From NCBI GenBank assembly GCA_031290295.1, contig JAITNT010000132.1, positions 1 to 6,972 of the forward strand: a stretch of 6,972 bases of DNA. The letters run 5' to 3'. The stretch is from Clostridiales bacterium (GTDB lineage Bacteria > Bacillota > Clostridia > Christensenellales > DUVY01). The position numbers and the translations under genes are program-made. The notes beneath the pieces were generated by a model that did no database searches, was not told the DNA's origin, and worked only from the letters and a program-made list of their open reading frames with translations. The first letter of the stretch is position 1; each line of letters begins with the position of its first letter. This document shows positions 6,759 to 6,972 of this stretch, in pieces.

Positions 6759-6799
6759 TTACCAAAAAAATTGGTAAAATTTGGCAAAAAATATTTTAC
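6759..6799 (+). repeat. Two overlapping A/T-rich inverted repeats
   Basis: TTACCAA (6759-6765) pairs with TTGGTAA (6771-6777) around five A. GTAAAAT (6774-6780) pairs with ATTTTAC (6793-6799) around a 12-base loop. The two share bases 6774-6777, so they cannot form together. They lie between the glucosidase gene and the next promoter. They could be a protein site or an RNA switch, or chance in A/T-rich sequence. Confidence 0.35.
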
Positions 6800-6817
6800 G
6801 ATTTCTGTCAAAAACGC

Positions 6818-6847
6818 TTGCAAACGCATGTTCGGGTGTGTTATAAT
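6818..6847 (+). promoter_or_regulatory. Strong sigma-A-type promoter for the last gene
   Basis: A -35 box TTGCAA (6818-6823), an 18-base spacer and a perfect -10 box TATAAT (6842-6847) are preceded by TGT (6839-6841), an extended -10. Transcription would start near 6854, giving a leader of about 75 bases before the TTG at 6928. The last gene is therefore transcribed independently of the glucosidase operon. Confidence 0.75.
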
Positions 6848-6913
6848 GCGAGTACGGTGGTTAACGAACGAACGTTTTGTTACGTTTAGGGGCGTTACTC
6901 CGTGTGTACATTG

Positions 6914-6920
6914 AAGGGAG
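6914..6920 (+). promoter_or_regulatory. Ribosome binding site that decides a TTG start
   Basis: AAGGGAG ends seven bases before TTG at 6928. No ATG stands at a usable distance, and the next candidate, GTG at 6934, is 13 bases away. The spacing therefore favours TTG. Confidence 0.55.
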
Positions 6921-6927
6921 TTCTTTT

Positions 6928-6972
6928 TTGCAGGTGCGGCAAAAAGAACGGAAAAAGCGCATCGGGGAGGTT
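6928..6972 (+). CDS. Start of an unidentified gene, cut by the window end
   Basis: Fifteen codons are open to the window edge from a TTG start, reading MQVRQKERKKRIGEV. Support is contextual: a promoter with near-consensus boxes and a well-spaced AAGGGAG. The peptide is strongly basic, with six Lys/Arg among residues 4-11. Such N-termini occur in transporter permeases (cytoplasmic tail before the first helix) and in nucleic-acid-binding proteins. I do not recognise it. Its place after a sugar operon would suit a sugar transporter subunit, but that is only a guess. Confidence 0.5.
   Translation, partial: MQVRQKERKKRIGEV

Noticed and set aside
6726..6914. Plus-strand open frame of 62 codons after the glucosidase gene
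   Set aside because: It runs straight through the A/T-rich inverted repeats and the strong promoter at 6818-6847, and it has no ribosome site. It is more likely non-coding.

Overview
The window reads as a piece of a low-to-mid-GC Gram-positive-type bacterial chromosome, most likely an uncultured, possibly gut-associated, Clostridia-like Firmicute. The grounds are AGGAGG-type ribosome sites, a lipoprotein signal peptide, a LacI-family regulator paired with a cytosolic GH13 glucosidase, and sigma-A-like promoters with extended -10 elements. This placement is an inference from style; no marker gene is present. Every gene seen is on the + strand. No RNA gene, CRISPR array, insertion sequence or phage gene was found, and no gap between genes exceeds about 225 bases.

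Left part (1-1795): the 3' portion of a six-helix membrane protein of the YwaF/TMEM164 type, whose last codons contain an uninterrupted run of 16 C, then a complete acyltransferase-3 membrane protein. Both look richer in A/T-ending codons than the genes at 1913-3388 and 5133-6704. Middle part (1913-4023): a lipoprotein M1-family zinc metallopeptidase with an intact catalytic set, then a single GNAT N-acetyltransferase. These four genes are spaced by about 100-120 bases and need not share a pathway.

Right part (4070-6704): a compact sugar-utilisation unit. A sigma-A-like promoter (TTGCAA-17-TGATATAAC) is followed at once by a near-perfect 18-bp palindrome with the AANCGNTT core typical of LacI-family operators. 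Next come the LacI-family regulator gene and, overlapping its stop codon by four bases (ATGA), a cytosolic GH13 alpha-glucosidase-type enzyme. The simplest reading is an autoregulated operon in which an imported alpha-glucoside, or a product of it, releases the repressor. A candidate weak hairpin terminator follows the glucosidase gene.

Right edge (6818-6972): a second strong promoter (TTGCAA-18-TGTTATAAT) leads to a well-placed Shine-Dalgarno site and a TTG-started gene of which only 15 codons are visible.

I found no convincing undescribed system. The most unusual items are the C16 tract in the first gene, the operator/promoter arrangement, two departures from consensus in the GH13 motifs, and the regulatory-looking region before the final gene.
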